64,000 nt of DNA, from the NCBI RefSeq assembly GCF_000585215.1, contig NZ_AONC01000015.1, positions 1 to 64,000 on the forward strand, read 5' to 3'. Below, one piece after another: positions 18,078 through 31,442 of the stretch (positions within the stretch are counted from its first letter, which is position 1; each line of letters opens with the position of its first letter). The notes beneath the pieces are model-generated. The model saw only the letters and a list, made by a program, of their open reading frames with translations. It had not been told where the DNA came from and did no database searches. The stretch comes from Imhoffiella purpurea (GTDB taxonomy: Bacteria > Pseudomonadota > Gammaproteobacteria > Chromatiales > Chromatiaceae). A program made the translations under genes and the position numbers.

Positions 18078-19598
18078 ATGGGAAGGATCCGCCTGGGGGT
18101 GATGGCCATTCTGCTTCTCGCGCTTGCGGGCGGGCAGACTGCATGGGCCGCATGCCGATCGGGAGCGTCGCTGACGCTCCTGCACTTCAACGATTTCCAC
18201 GGTCAGCTCGAATCCTATACCGACTCGGATCATGCCTCGCCGGTCGGCGGGATCGCTCGCTTGGCGGAAGCGATCGACCGGGTGCGTGCCGAGAAGGGGT
18301 CAAGCCCGATTCTGCTGCTGTTCGCTGGCGATCTGCTGCAGGGAACCCTGACCTCGACCCTCTTCCAGGGGATTCCCGATGTCCTCATGTTCGATCGTAT
18401 CGGCGTCGATGCGGCGGTCGTGGGAAATCACGAATTCGACTATGGTCAGGACGTCTTTCGCCGGCTTGCCGCGCAGGTGGGCTTCCCATTTCTGACAGCG
18501 AACGTTCTGGTCCAACCCGATCCCTTGCCGACGCGTCCGTTCGCCCTGTTCGACGAGGCTGGGCTCGAGGTCGCCGTCATGGGCCTCACCACGCCTGAAT
18601 TGCGGACGGCGACCCATCCGCGAAATATCCAGGGGGTGACGGTCGAGGATCCGATCGAGACGGCGCGTCGGCTCGTTCCGGAACTGCGTGCTCGGGCCGA
18701 TCTGGTCCTGGTGCTCTCGCATCTCGGACTGGCCGGGGACAGGCGTCTCGCGACTGCCGTTCCAGGCATCGATCTCATCGTCGGCGGACACAATCATTTT
18801 CTGCTGGAACAGCCGGAGGTTCGGGGTGGCGTATCCATCGTCCAGGCCGGCGCGCGCGGCGAATGGCTCGGACGGATGGACCTCGTCTGCCGGGATGGGC
18901 GCATGGTTCAGTCGGACTATCGTCTGATCCCGATCGACGCCGATCTGCCCGAGGATCCCGAGATGGCGCGAGAGGTCGAGCGTATCCTCGCCCAGGCGGA
19001 TGCCGATCTGGACGAAGAGATCGGCGCGACGGATGTCGATCTGAGCGCCAAGCGCGCGCTGATCCGCCGCTCCGAGGCGGTCTTCGGCGATCTCATGGCC
19101 GATCTGGCCCGTTCCGAAACCCAGTCGGATGTGGCCCTGTTCAACGCTGGCGGCTTCCGGGCCAGCATTCCACGCGGCCGGATCAGGCTCAAGCAGGTCT
19201 ACGAGGCGTTTCCGTTCCGTAACGAACTGGTCGTCGGCCGCCTTGGCGGCGGTCAGCTTCTGGCGGCGCTGGAGCGGAGCGCGAAGCTCGATCCCGACGA
19301 CAACCCGGGTGGCTTTCTGCAGGTGTCTGGGCTGACCTACAGCATCGATGGAGATCGGCTGGCGTCGGCCGCCATCGGTGGCGAGCCGATCGATCCGGAA
19401 CGCGCCTACACTGTGGTCGTGCCAGATTTTCTGGCGGCCGGTGGCGATGGCTACGAGGTTCTCAAGGCGATGACCGAGCCCCGAATGACCGGGAGGCTGA
19501 TCTCGGACATGCTGATCCAGGCCGTGCGCGAATCCGGGAGGGTCTCGCCGCGTCTCGACGGGCGCATCGTCCGACTCGGGAAGGAGGCCGAATCCTAG
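18078..19598 (+). CDS. Periplasmic 5'-nucleotidase / UshA-family metallophosphatase
   Basis: The 506-residue protein has a signal peptide (GVMAILLLALAGGQTAWA, cut near residue 23). The N-terminal metallophosphoesterase domain shows all blocks of the family: LLHFNDFHGQLE, FAGDLLQG, VGNHEFDYG, VLSHLGLAGDR and IVGGHNHFLL. The C-terminal substrate domain (from about residue 330) has DVALFNAGGFRASIPRG and PDFLAAGGDGYEVL. It should hydrolyse nucleotides or nucleotide sugars in the periplasm. SoxB, the thiosulfohydrolase of sulfur oxidisers, belongs to the same superfamily, but this C-terminal domain and the absence of sox neighbours argue against it. The gene is convergent with the hydrolase gene. 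Confidence 0.88.
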   Translation: MGRIRLGVMAILLLALAGGQTAWAACRSGASLTLLHFNDFHGQLESYTDSDHASPVGGIARLAEAIDRVRAEKGSSPILLLFAGDLLQGTLTSTLFQGIPDVLMFDRIGVDAAVVGNHEFDYGQDVFRRLAAQVGFPFLTANVLVQPDPLPTRPFALFDEAGLEVAVMGLTTPELRTATHPRNIQGVTVEDPIETARRLVPELRARADLVLVLSHLGLAGDRRLATAVPGIDLIVGGHNHFLLEQPEVRGGVSIVQAGARGEWLGRMDLVCRDGRMVQSDYRLIPIDADLPEDPEMAREVERILAQADADLDEEIGATDVDLSAKRALIRRSEAVFGDLMADLARSETQSDVALFNAGGFRASIPRGRIRLKQVYEAFPFRNELVVGRLGGGQLLAALERSAKLDPDDNPGGFLQVSGLTYSIDGDRLASAAIGGEPIDPERAYTVVVPDFLAAGGDGYEVLKAMTEPRMTGRLISDMLIQAVRESGRVSPRLDGRIVRLGKEAES

Positions 19599-19627
19599 GG
19601 GGCTCGCGTGCCGTCAGCGTCCTCGGC

Positions 19628-20707
19628 TCATCGAGCTCCGCGATCGTCCGTCCATCGTTTCAAGGTCTCCAGGATGGGGGCGATGGCGGCTGGCGCCGGA
19701 TCGGCCCGGTGGTAGCGGAGCAGCATGCCGCGGTGGGATCCCTCGACCAGGATCGGCTCCGCGACCCCGGGGATCCGTAGCGATTCGAGTGTCACCACGC
19801 CGTCGCCGAGATCGCTGCCGAGGCCGGTCCACCAGCGCGTCAGACGTCTGGTCAGCTCCTCCGACCCGAGATCCTCTCCGATGCCCGCCAGGTTTCTGGT
19901 CATCTCGGCGGTCGGCCGTATCAGGCGTCCGCCGATCAGCTGAATGGGGACGGCTGCGGGCCAGGGGCGCGCATTGAGCGACGCGAGAAAATCGCTGTCC
20001 GGGCGCAGGTCGACCTTGGCCTCGCCGACGCCGTCTCTGAGCGCCGAGAGGAGCGAGAAGCGGCGCTCGGGGCTGCCGACGACATGGTCGCGCAGCTCGA
20101 GCCAGATCCGCAATCGTGCCCACTCGGATCCATGGTTGGGGGTACCGACGAGGATGGCACCGAGAATGGCGGCCTCCTGCTGGCCGTCCGATCCCGGCAT
20201 CCTGGAATATCGGTTCGTCAACCAGTCCCGGATCACCAGTCCGCCCATGCTGTGTCCGACGAGTGCGATCGGGAGGTCGGGCGGAAGCTCGGGCCAGAGC
20301 CCTGCCAGATAGTCGCTGCTTCGGTCGATGCCCTGATCGTTCGGGTAGCGCAGCTCCCAGACACCCAGGCCGGTTTCGGCGAGTGCCGGAAGGAGGTCGT
20401 CCCAGATGCTGCCCGGCTCGTCCAATCCATGCACGAGCAGGACCCTGATCTTGGCGTCCGGGGCGGCCGGATGGCGCTCGACGAGTCCGTACCAGGCGTC
20501 GCTCTCGATCGACATGGCCTCGGGGAAGAGCTGCGTGAGTTGCCGGTGGACGAACACCCTGAGCTCGCGCTCCTCGCTGGGGTGTCCCTCGGCCCACCAG
20601 GTCCAGCCGGCGATCCAGGCCGTGACGAGAAGGATCAGGACGAGGGCGATTCTCGGCCAGCGAATGCCTGTCGTTCGCCTGTTGTCTCCAGGGGTTCGAT
20701 CCCGCAT
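19628..20707 (-). CDS. Membrane-anchored alpha/beta hydrolase (lipase/PGAP1-like)
   Basis: The 359-residue protein starts with a single hydrophobic helix (IALVLILLVTAWIAGWTWW), probably a membrane anchor facing the periplasm. The hydrolase domain has the oxyanion-hole strand RVLLVHGLDEPGSIW and the nucleophile elbow PIALVGHSMGGLVIRDWL; later VGTPNHGSEWARLR is typical of lipases and PGAP1-like esterases. The likely catalytic His is in VEGSHRGMLLR near the C-terminus. Substrate is unknown. It starts 15 bases after the stop of the DUF7931-type gene, so the two form an operon. Confidence 0.82.
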   Translation of the reverse strand: MRDRTPGDNRRTTGIRWPRIALVLILLVTAWIAGWTWWAEGHPSEERELRVFVHRQLTQLFPEAMSIESDAWYGLVERHPAAPDAKIRVLLVHGLDEPGSIWDDLLPALAETGLGVWELRYPNDQGIDRSSDYLAGLWPELPPDLPIALVGHSMGGLVIRDWLTNRYSRMPGSDGQQEAAILGAILVGTPNHGSEWARLRIWLELRDHVVGSPERRFSLLSALRDGVGEAKVDLRPDSDFLASLNARPWPAAVPIQLIGGRLIRPTAEMTRNLAGIGEDLGSEELTRRLTRWWTGLGSDLGDGVVTLESLRIPGVAEPILVEGSHRGMLLRYHRADPAPAAIAPILETLKRWTDDRGAR

Positions 20708-20722
20708 CTCCGCATGCCTCTT

Positions 20723-21244
20723 TCAGAGATAGAGACGCCGCATCTCGGCGTCCGGGCTGCTGCGGTCCCACATCTGTTCGAAATCCGTGCGCAGCAGGCG
20801 CGACTCATGGGGGTTGTCGAAATCGGCGGTGGCCTCCATGGTATCGGCCAAGCGCCGTCGGACGTAGCCCCGCTCATCGATGACGAGAAAGGCGTCGAGC
20901 CGATCGCGGTCGTCTTCCGAGACGCACTGGATCGCAATCCGCGAGGTGAGATGGCGGCTCATCTCGATCAGGCGGTGACCGGCTCGAGTGGCCTCTCGGG
21001 TGTCGAACAGCAGGATTCGGACGCAGATCGAGGCCCTGTTCAGTGCGAGGCGTCTGACCCCGTCGAGAAATTCGCCCCGATCGTAGATCTCCGGATCCAG
21101 TGTGCGGCCGAAGATCAACAGCTCGCGGCGGGCTCGAGTGGCCATCAGTGCGCTGGTTTGCTGGATCGCTCGAGCGCTGTCGAGTCTGATGGGGCCTTTC
21201 GGGGCCTCCAGCGCGAGATCTTCGAGATGCGGCTTTGGCGACAT
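20723..21244 (-). CDS. DUF7931-type protein (phospholipase D-like fold)
   Basis: The 173-residue protein has a core that looks like one lobe of a PLD-type fold: ARRELLIFGRTLDPEIYDR, then ICVRILLFDTREATRAGHR and HLTSRIAIQCV, and a C-terminal part ESRLLRTDFEQMWDRS as seen in the DUF7931 family. No HKD catalytic motif is present, so it is unlikely to be an active phospholipase. The start is placed at ATG 21244 (MSPKPHLEDL); a frame extension to 21316 lacks family similarity. It probably shares a transcript with the downstream hydrolase. Confidence 0.65.
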   Translation of the reverse strand: MSPKPHLEDLALEAPKGPIRLDSARAIQQTSALMATRARRELLIFGRTLDPEIYDRGEFLDGVRRLALNRASICVRILLFDTREATRAGHRLIEMSRHLTSRIAIQCVSEDDRDRLDAFLVIDERGYVRRRLADTMEATADFDNPHESRLLRTDFEQMWDRSSPDAEMRRLYL

Positions 21245-21430
21245 GTTCGATTCCCTGGTGAGCGGCAGGCGCGAGGTAGGATTGACGAGAATGCCTCCTG
21301 AAGGGGGCTTTCTCAATGCTGTCTCGGGGCGGCTTGTTGCGTGATGTCGACGCCTATCTTGGACCCGGCCCCTGATGGAAGTGGGGTGAAATCGGGGCTC
21401 TCGACTGAGTTGTTGTATTGGGATGACGGT

Positions 21431-21473
21431 AGTTGCAAATATGCATCGGAAGTATAAAAAAGTTGCACTTATG
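21431..21473 (+). promoter_or_regulatory. Direct repeat AGTTGCAnnTATG x2, 30-bp period
   Basis: AGTTGCAAATATG (21431-21443) and AGTTGCACTTATG (21461-21473) are spaced exactly 30 bases. TATAAA lies between them at 21453-21458, and TAAAAT at 21488-21493 could be a -10. They lie in the 442-base gap between the DUF7931 gene and the OmpA-family gene, about 215 bases before the latter. They may be sites for a regulator; no known factor is assigned. Confidence 0.4.
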
Positions 21474-21686
21474 TTCCTGTTGTAGGCTAAAATGTCTGTG
21501 TCCCATGAGCGGCCGATCCATCGCCGCCCGCGCCCAGCGATTTTGGATGTCAGTTTCGGGAGAGCGGAATTGCGGCGCTAGAAGAGAAAATCACGACGCT
21601 GTTGTATTTTACTGACGTGCATTTCAGCGACTGAGCCAGGATTCCCGATTCGATCCTCTCCACCCACCTGAACAGGAAACGAAAAG

Positions 21687-22268
21687 ATGCGCAAACACAA
21701 GAATATTCTCCGCCTCGCCTCGCTGGCTGCTCCGTTCGCGGTGGCTGCGGTACTGGCTGTTCCCACTGCTGCGAGCGCTGGCGACTACAATATGGAGCAC
21801 TTCTGGTCCGCCAAGCCCGATGGCACCGCCTGGGTCACCAACTACGGCGAATGCTGGCAGAGCCTCCATGGTCCCAACGATCTGGAGCCCTGTGTCGCTC
21901 CGCCCGCCGTGCCCAAGGAATTCAACGTTCGTCTCAACTTCGAATTCGACAAGTACCGGATCGAGAACATCGTCAACGACGGCGAGTTGCAGCGTTTGGA
22001 CGATTACATCGCCCAGGTCAACGATACCCCGGTGCGCGAGAAGATCTCCCTGGTCGGTCACACCGACGCCAAGGGTTCCGAGGCATACAACTATCAGCTG
22101 GGCATGCGCCGTGCCGAGACCGTGCATGACTACATGATCAGCCGCGGTATTCCGGCCGAGGACATCATGTCCGTCGAGAGCCGTGGCGAGCTGGACATGC
22201 TTCCCGGCGTCGACATCTACTCCCTCGAACAGCGTCGCGTGACCATCAAGGCCGACTACGAGGGTTGA
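21687..22268 (+). CDS. OmpA-family envelope protein
   Basis: The 193-residue protein has a signal peptide (residues 1 to about 31, ending TAASAGD), a short N-terminal region with two cysteines (YGECWQSLHG and EPCVAPP) and a C-terminal OmpA domain. The domain shows NVRLNFEFDKYRI, KISLVGHTDAKGSEAYNYQ and LGMRRAETVHDYMISRG, with the Asp and Arg positions that hold diaminopimelate of peptidoglycan. It has no beta barrel, so it is probably a periplasmic or outer-membrane-associated peptidoglycan-binding protein. CAGGAAACG precedes the start. Two hairpins follow, so it is likely monocistronic and well expressed. Confidence 0.88.
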   Translation: MRKHKNILRLASLAAPFAVAAVLAVPTAASAGDYNMEHFWSAKPDGTAWVTNYGECWQSLHGPNDLEPCVAPPAVPKEFNVRLNFEFDKYRIENIVNDGELQRLDDYIAQVNDTPVREKISLVGHTDAKGSEAYNYQLGMRRAETVHDYMISRGIPAEDIMSVESRGELDMLPGVDIYSLEQRRVTIKADYEG

Positions 22269-22319
22269 TCTCCCAAGGCATCTGGAGATTGCCACTTCAG
22301 CCTGGCCTTCTCCGTATGA

Positions 22320-22344
22320 CGGCGCTCGCCTCCTGCGAGCGCCG
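22320..22344 (+). terminator. 10-bp GC hairpin after the OmpA-family gene
   Basis: CGGCGCTCGC (22320-22329) pairs with GCGAGCGCCG (22335-22344) around CTCCT, 51 bases past the stop codon. There is no T-tract; it may be a first stage of termination or 3'-end protection. Confidence 0.6.
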
Positions 22345-22447
22345 TGCATGACCCCCTCCGATTCCCCGAGTATCCGACGTCGATTCCCGAACCGGCGTCG
22401 CTCAAGGTCCAATGAGCCTCACCCCCCCCGACTGAGGCTTGTGGCAG

Positions 22448-22480
22448 GGCCGGTCATGCCTGGCATGATCGGCCTTTTTT
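22448..22480 (+). terminator. Rho-independent terminator
   Basis: The arms 22448-22460 and 22462-22474 are complementary apart from one G-T pair, and six T residues follow directly. It is the second hairpin after the OmpA-family gene and isolates it from the GGDEF-EAL gene. Confidence 0.85.
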
Positions 22481-22647
22481 CACGTCCCGCTTCGCCCATG
22501 GCCGGGTCGCCCGATCCCCGGTCGAAGGTGAGTGCTTGGGCTGAATTCGCTGCGTGTGCGTGGTGTTTCGTTCGGATCCCTGATACCGTCACGCGCTTGG
22601 ATGGCCCTTTCGTCAAGCACCCTGTTTCATATCGGGAGGCACAAGGC

Positions 22648-24693
22648 GTGTCTGGTCGGCGCCCCGAATTCCTCGCTCATGAGCAGATGCGTGCCCTGTA
22701 TCTGCAGGCGCCGATCTCGAATCTGACGGTCTTGGCCATCTCGGCCCTGTACTTCTTCGTTCTGCACTCCCGTCTGGAGACCTCCCCGTTGCTCGGATGG
22801 ACCCTGACGATGTGGTCTGTGGCCGGGTATCGATTGTGGCTCTGGTCCCGCTGGAAACAGCATGCGGCGGAGGCTTCCCCATCGGCCTGGCTGCGGCGTT
22901 ACCGCAATGCCTCGTTGGCGGTCGGCTGCTCCTGGAGTCTCGTGCTCCTGATGCTCGGCGACATGGAGGATCAGGTCGTGGTCGCATCGCTGTTCATGCT
23001 GGTGCTCGGGGTCACCAGTTCTGCGGTCGCGATCCTGTCGTCGCACTTGCCATCCTTCGTGCTCTATGTCTATCCGCAGCTTTTCATGATGGCGCTGATT
23101 CTGATGACCAAAGAGCCGCACGAGCTCAGATGGCTCGCCCTGGCCATCTGTATCTACGCATTGATGCTGACCTTGTTCGCGCGCAATGCGGATCGGCTGT
23201 TTCGCGATCATGTCCATCTGGGGACCTGGAATCAGGAGCTGGTGGCAAGGCTCAATGCCGAGAACTTGCGTCGCGAAGAAGTGATTCGCGAGCGCACGGA
23301 GGCACTCACGGCAACCAACGCGTCGCTCCAGGCAGAAATCATGGAGCGTGAAAAGGCTGAGACGGCGCTCCGTGAGCAAGGGCGCTCGCTGCGGCATCTG
23401 GCCGATCACGATCCCCTGACCGGTCTGCCGAATCGTCTGCTGATGCTCGATCGTCTCGGACATGCGATTCATCACGCCCATCGTGCCGGATCGGGGGTGG
23501 CCGTTCTTTTTCTCGACCTCGATCATTTCAAGGAAATCAACGATAGCCTCGGACACACGACGGGAGACCAGCTGCTCAAGGCGGTTTCAGGTCGGCTCCT
23601 GAACTCTCTGCGCGAGGGTGATACGGTTGCGCGCCTGGGGGGAGACGAGTTTGTCGTCATCGTCGAAGACGCGCGAAGCGTGGCGGATGTCACCTCGATC
23701 GCGGAGATGATCCTGAATGCCTTCAACGACCCCTTGGAGCTCGATTCGGGAGATATCTGCATCACGCCGAGCATCGGGGTCAGTCTCTATCCGGAGGATG
23801 GGGCAGATACCGAGACACTGCTTCGCAATGCCGATGCGGCCATGTATCGAGCGAAGGCCGACGGTCGCAGGGCCTATCGATTCTATACCGCGGACATGAC
23901 AGAGCGCGCTCGAGAGCGTCTGGAGATCGAGACGGCCTTGCGGCGTGCTCTGGCCGAGCATGAGCTCAGGCTCGTTTTCCAGCCGCAGATCGACCTGAGA
24001 AGCGGTCGGCTGATGGGGGCGGAGGTTCTGGTCCGCTGGCTGCATCCGACCGCGGGCTTGCTGCTTCCGGGCCGTTTTATCGCCGTGGCCGAGTCAACCG
24101 GTCAGATCGAACAGATCGGCGGCTGGGTCCTGGAGGAGGCCTGTCGAGATCTGAAGCGCTGGGAGCGCGCGGGCTTCGGCGGAATCCGCCTGGGCGTGAA
24201 CGTGTCCGGGCGTCAGGTCCTACACGGCAATCTTGTCGAGACGGTGCAGGGCGCACTCGAGCGCTCCGGGTGCCGGCCCGAGTCGCTCGAGATCGAGATC
24301 ACCGAAGGTTTCCTCATCCGCGGACCTGATACATCGCGGTCGATCCTCGAGCGTATCCGCGACATGGGTGTCGGGATCGCGATCGACGATTTCGGGACGG
24401 GATACTCGTCGCTCAGCTATCTCAAGCAGTTTCCGATCAGCCGGATCAAGATCGATCGTGCCTTCGTGCGCGATATCAGCCTGGACGTCAACGATCAGGC
24501 GATCGTGCGCGCCATCATCGCGCTTGGACGCAGTCTCGGTCTCAAGGTTATCGCCGAGGGTGTCGAGACGGCCGAGCAGTTGGCCTTGCTGACCGAATGC
24601 GGCTGTAACGAAGCCCAGGGCTATCTCTTCAGCGAGCCGCTCACGGCATCCGTCTTTCTCGATTACTGGAATCGGCAAGCGCGTCCACTGTGA
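22648..24693 (+). CDS. Membrane GGDEF-EAL protein (cyclic di-GMP turnover)
   Basis: The 681-residue protein has an N-terminal sensor of about six membrane helices (from LYLQAPISNLTVLAISALYF to about residue 185), a coiled coil (LNAENLRREEVIRERTEAL), a GGDEF domain with intact active site (VARLGGDEFVVIVEDA) and an EAL domain. The EAL signature reads EVL (GAEVLVRWLHP); other catalytic positions are intact: GVNVSGRQV, EIEITEG, IDDFGTGYSSLSYLK, KIDRAF and IAEGVETAEQ. It may both make and degrade cyclic di-GMP. The GTG at 22648 is chosen because GGGAGG lies 8 bases upstream; the frame is open to 22348 but that part crosses the terminator. Confidence 0.92.
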   Translation: MSGRRPEFLAHEQMRALYLQAPISNLTVLAISALYFFVLHSRLETSPLLGWTLTMWSVAGYRLWLWSRWKQHAAEASPSAWLRRYRNASLAVGCSWSLVLLMLGDMEDQVVVASLFMLVLGVTSSAVAILSSHLPSFVLYVYPQLFMMALILMTKEPHELRWLALAICIYALMLTLFARNADRLFRDHVHLGTWNQELVARLNAENLRREEVIRERTEALTATNASLQAEIMEREKAETALREQGRSLRHLADHDPLTGLPNRLLMLDRLGHAIHHAHRAGSGVAVLFLDLDHFKEINDSLGHTTGDQLLKAVSGRLLNSLREGDTVARLGGDEFVVIVEDARSVADVTSIAEMILNAFNDPLELDSGDICITPSIGVSLYPEDGADTETLLRNADAAMYRAKADGRRAYRFYTADMTERARERLEIETALRRALAEHELRLVFQPQIDLRSGRLMGAEVLVRWLHPTAGLLLPGRFIAVAESTGQIEQIGGWVLEEACRDLKRWERAGFGGIRLGVNVSGRQVLHGNLVETVQGALERSGCRPESLEIEITEGFLIRGPDTSRSILERIRDMGVGIAIDDFGTGYSSLSYLKQFPISRIKIDRAFVRDISLDVNDQAIVRAIIALGRSLGLKVIAEGVETAEQLALLTECGCNEAQGYLFSEPLTASVFLDYWNRQARPL

Positions 24694-24776
24694 CCGGCGG
24701 CATCCAGTATCAGCGACCTTCTCTCTCGGTGCACCGATGTCTATCGCTGGATGCGACCGGTCCCGATACCCTTCGT

Positions 24777-26285
<1,509 letters not shown>

Positions 26286-26366
26286 TCAGGCTACGAAATT
26301 AGCGGGCACTCCCGGATCGGGCAACGGCTGGCTGGGGACGCCGTGAATCCATCCCTGGAGGCTTGA

Positions 26367-26386
26367 CGACGGCATCCATGCCGTCG
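26367..26386. repeat. 9-bp inverted repeat between purB and acnA
   Basis: CGACGGCAT (26367-26375) and ATGCCGTCG (26378-26386) are perfect complements with 2 bases between. It lies upstream of purB on the minus strand and could be an operator or a hairpin in the acnA-purB spacer (26151-26491). Confidence 0.5.
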
Positions 26387-26445
26387 ACACCCCTGCCATC
26401 CGTCACCCGACCCTCTGTCGGGAGTCAGGCTTTTAGCCAGCGTAG

Positions 26446-26471
26446 GGCGCAATAGCGAAGCGTATTGCGCC
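26446..26471. repeat. REP-like palindrome after acnA
   Basis: GGCGCAATA (26446-26454) and TATTGCGCC (26463-26471) flank GCGAAGCG. It lies 21 bases after the acnA stop. No U-tract follows on the minus strand. Its form resembles dispersed intergenic palindromes that I recall from Chromatiaceae genomes; only one copy is in this window. Confidence 0.55.
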
Positions 26472-26491
26472 GCATGGCTCGAAACTCTCTT

Positions 26492-29158
<2,667 letters not shown>

Positions 29159-29254
29159 TTAGGGCTCCGGAAGCGTGTCATCTTGATTCTTGGGCAGCCC
29201 TAAATTCTACCGTTCCGCTCGGTGTTCCGCCATATGCTGCAGTGCGGTAAAAGA

Positions 29255-29410
29255 CTCTAGCTTCCAGCCGCCAGCGACCAGCCTCCAGCGGAAGCAGCTT
29301 CGCCGTTGGCGCCATTCGATGCGGATGCGGGCCGCTCGACCCTCGGCGGGATGAATCGCGATGCGTCGGGTCGCTGCAACCCAGCTGGAAGCTGGCCGCT
29401 GGAGGTTTGC
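29255..29410. repeat. CAGC-rich imperfect inverted repeats between acnA and hflD
   Basis: AGCTTCCAGCCGCCAGCG (from about 29259) and CCTCCAGCGG appear on the left; CAGCTGGAAGCTGGCCGCTG and GGAGG, in the opposite sense, appear near 29390. The 255-base gap (29159-29413) is thus built of related CCAGC units on both strands. It is probably a dispersed intergenic element rather than a gene. Confidence 0.45.
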
Positions 29411-29413
29411 AGC

Positions 29414-30043
29414 TCAAGCCACATGCATGGCGAGATAGCGTCTGGCGTCCGCGAGGATCTGGCGGTTCTTGAGCAGGATCTGCCAGCGCGAGCCGCCGAT
29501 CTGGCGCCACAGCATCGCCGCCCGGATGCTGGCGAGCAATAGGGCGCGTATTCGGTTCTGATTGTCAGGATTGCGCAGGTGCAGCGATTCGCCCCGAATG
29601 ATGATGCGCGGTTCGAGATGGCTGATGGTGGCGCTGTAGAGCTCGGCGAAATGGGCCAGCAGATTGGCGTGCATGGGGCCGAAGTGTTCCTGTTTGACTC
29701 TGGCCTCTTCGATCCCGTCGGCGAGCCGCCTGAGCTGATCCGGATGGCGCGAGAGGCTGCGCTCGAGCCGGATCAGCTGGACGACGTAACGGGTCAGCTC
29801 CAGCTTGCGCTCCGGTTGTCCGGTCAACTGAGCGATCAGTTGACGCATGCCGTTCGCGACCGCTCCGGGCTCTCCGAAGACGGCGTCGACCGTATCGGCG
29901 TCGACTTGATAGAGGCTGTGGATGCAGGGCGTCATGACATCCGTGTCCACTGTCCCCTTGCGGGCGATCTGCATGACGCAGTTGACGGCCTGGTAGATGC
30001 CTGCAAGCGCGGTGACGCGCTCCAGAGTGTCACGAGGAGGCAT
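29414..30043 (-). CDS. hflD: HflD, lysogenization regulator homologue
   Basis: The 209-residue all-helical protein matches the HflD family: ERVTALAGIYQAVNCVMQIA at the N-terminus, LTRYVVQLIRLERSL in the middle and NRIRALLLASIRAAMLWRQI near the C-terminus. In Escherichia coli HflD is a peripheral inner-membrane protein that sequesters phage lambda CII; its role in bacteria without lambda is unknown. It follows mnmA on the same strand after 123 bases, the conserved order in gammaproteobacteria. Confidence 0.92.
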   Translation of the reverse strand: MPPRDTLERVTALAGIYQAVNCVMQIARKGTVDTDVMTPCIHSLYQVDADTVDAVFGEPGAVANGMRQLIAQLTGQPERKLELTRYVVQLIRLERSLSRHPDQLRRLADGIEEARVKQEHFGPMHANLLAHFAELYSATISHLEPRIIIRGESLHLRNPDNQNRIRALLLASIRAAMLWRQIGGSRWQILLKNRQILADARRYLAMHVA

Positions 30044-30166
30044 GCGGCTCCGATCTCCAACGGGTTGAGCGAGGCTCCATTTGAACGCGAAGCCGGTTCG
30101 AGCGCCAGTTCTCGCTGGCGGCGGTGTTGATGGCAGACATGGAAACGATCGATCGCGTTCCGTGGG

Positions 30167-31276
30167 TCATGCGGCATGCTCGATCACGGCGCCGCCGAGA
30201 CACTCGTCGCCGTCGTAGAAGACGATCGACTGGCCCGGCGTGATGGCGCGCTGAGGGACGTCGAAGGCGATCCGGCAGCCGTCCGAGTCGAGCGCGAGCA
30301 GGGTGCATGCCTGCAGCGGCTGACGGTGACGCAGACGGGCGAGACAGCGAAAGGGTAGGGTGCCTGGCGGTCGGCCGCTGATCCAATGGGGCTCGAGCGC
30401 CTTCAGCGCATGGGCCATCAGCAGAGGATGGTTTCCGTCCTGCACCACGACCAGCAGGTTGCGGGAGGCGTCCTTGGCGGCGACGTACCAGGGCGACTCG
30501 CGTCCGCCGGCGATCCCGCCGATCCCCAGGCCCTGACGCTGTCCGATGGTGTAGTAGGCGAGCCCCTGATGCTGCCCGAGGTAGACGCCATCAGGTGTTT
30601 CGATCGGCCCTGGGTCGCGGGGTAGAAAGCGCTCCAGGAAGTCCTTGAAGCGCCGTTCGCCGATGAAACAGATTCCCGTGCTGTCCTTCTTCTGGGCATT
30701 GGCGAGCCCGAGATCGGCGGCGATCCGCCGGACCTCCGGCTTGGTCAGATTCGCCAGCGGGAAGTGCGCATGGGCGAGCTGGGTCTGGTTCAGCAGATGC
30801 AGGAAGTAGGTCTGGTCCTTGCCCTCGTCTGCGCAGAGCCGCAGATGATGGCCGGTTTCGTCATGGGTCAGGCGCGCATAGTGTCCGGTGGCGATCGCCT
30901 CGGCGCCGAGACCGAGCGCGTGATCGAGAAAGGCGGCGAACTTGATCTCGCGGTTGCAGAGGATGTCGGGGTTCGGCGTGCGCAGCGCCCGGTATTCGGC
31001 GAGGAAATATTCGAACACATGGTCCCAGTACTCGCTGGCGAAATTCACCGTGTGGAGCCGGATGCCGAGCCGTTCGGCCACCGCGCGGGCATCGGCCAGG
31101 TCCTCCGCGGCCGCGCAGTAGCCCGCCTCGTCGTCCTCTTCCCAGTTCTTCATGAACAGGGCCTCGACATCATATCCCGCGTCCTTGAGCAGATGGGCGG
31201 CGACCGCGGAGTCGACGCCTCCCGAGAGTCCGACGATGATGCGGCGTTGTGATGGGGTGCAGGTTCTGTCTGTCAT
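30167..31276 (-). CDS. mnmA: tRNA-specific 2-thiouridylase
   Basis: The 369-residue enzyme thiolates U34 of tRNA for Lys, Glu and Gln, using sulfur relayed by the Tus/IscS system and ATP. The PP-loop is [18 protein letters not shown]. The catalytic Cys are in [11 protein letters not shown] and [14 protein letters not shown], and the middle domain has [14 protein letters not shown]. Length and motifs are complete. Transcription is leftward together with hflD. Confidence 0.96.
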   Translation of the reverse strand: MTDRTCTPSQRRIIVGLSGGVDSAVAAHLLKDAGYDVEALFMKNWEEDDEAGYCAAAEDLADARAVAERLGIRLHTVNFASEYWDHVFEYFLAEYRALRTPNPDILCNREIKFAAFLDHALGLGAEAIATGHYARLTHDETGHHLRLCADEGKDQTYFLHLLNQTQLAHAHFPLANLTKPEVRRIAADLGLANAQKKDSTGICFIGERRFKDFLERFLPRDPGPIETPDGVYLGQHQGLAYYTIGQRQGLGIGGIAGGRESPWYVAAKDASRNLLVVVQDGNHPLLMAHALKALEPHWISGRPPGTLPFRCLARLRHRQPLQACTLLALDSDGCRIAFDVPQRAITPGQSIVFYDGDECLGGAVIEHAA

Positions 31277-31442
31277 GAATGGAGTCTAATTGGAGCAAGC
31301 CCCGCAAGCGGGGGATCGATCGTCGTTGCGTTGGTGGTTCGCCATCCTGATCCATGGTTCGGGTCGAGATCCAGCCTCGATTCCGTTGGTCGGGAAAAAC
31401 AGCGGGCTGCATTGCTGGGTTCGGTATTACATTAGAGTAATC

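Noticed and set aside
18078-19598. SoxB (thiosulfate oxidation) assignment for the metallophosphatase
   Set aside because: No sox neighbours, and the C-terminal domain has the nucleotidase-type blocks; a 5'-nucleotidase is the simpler reading.
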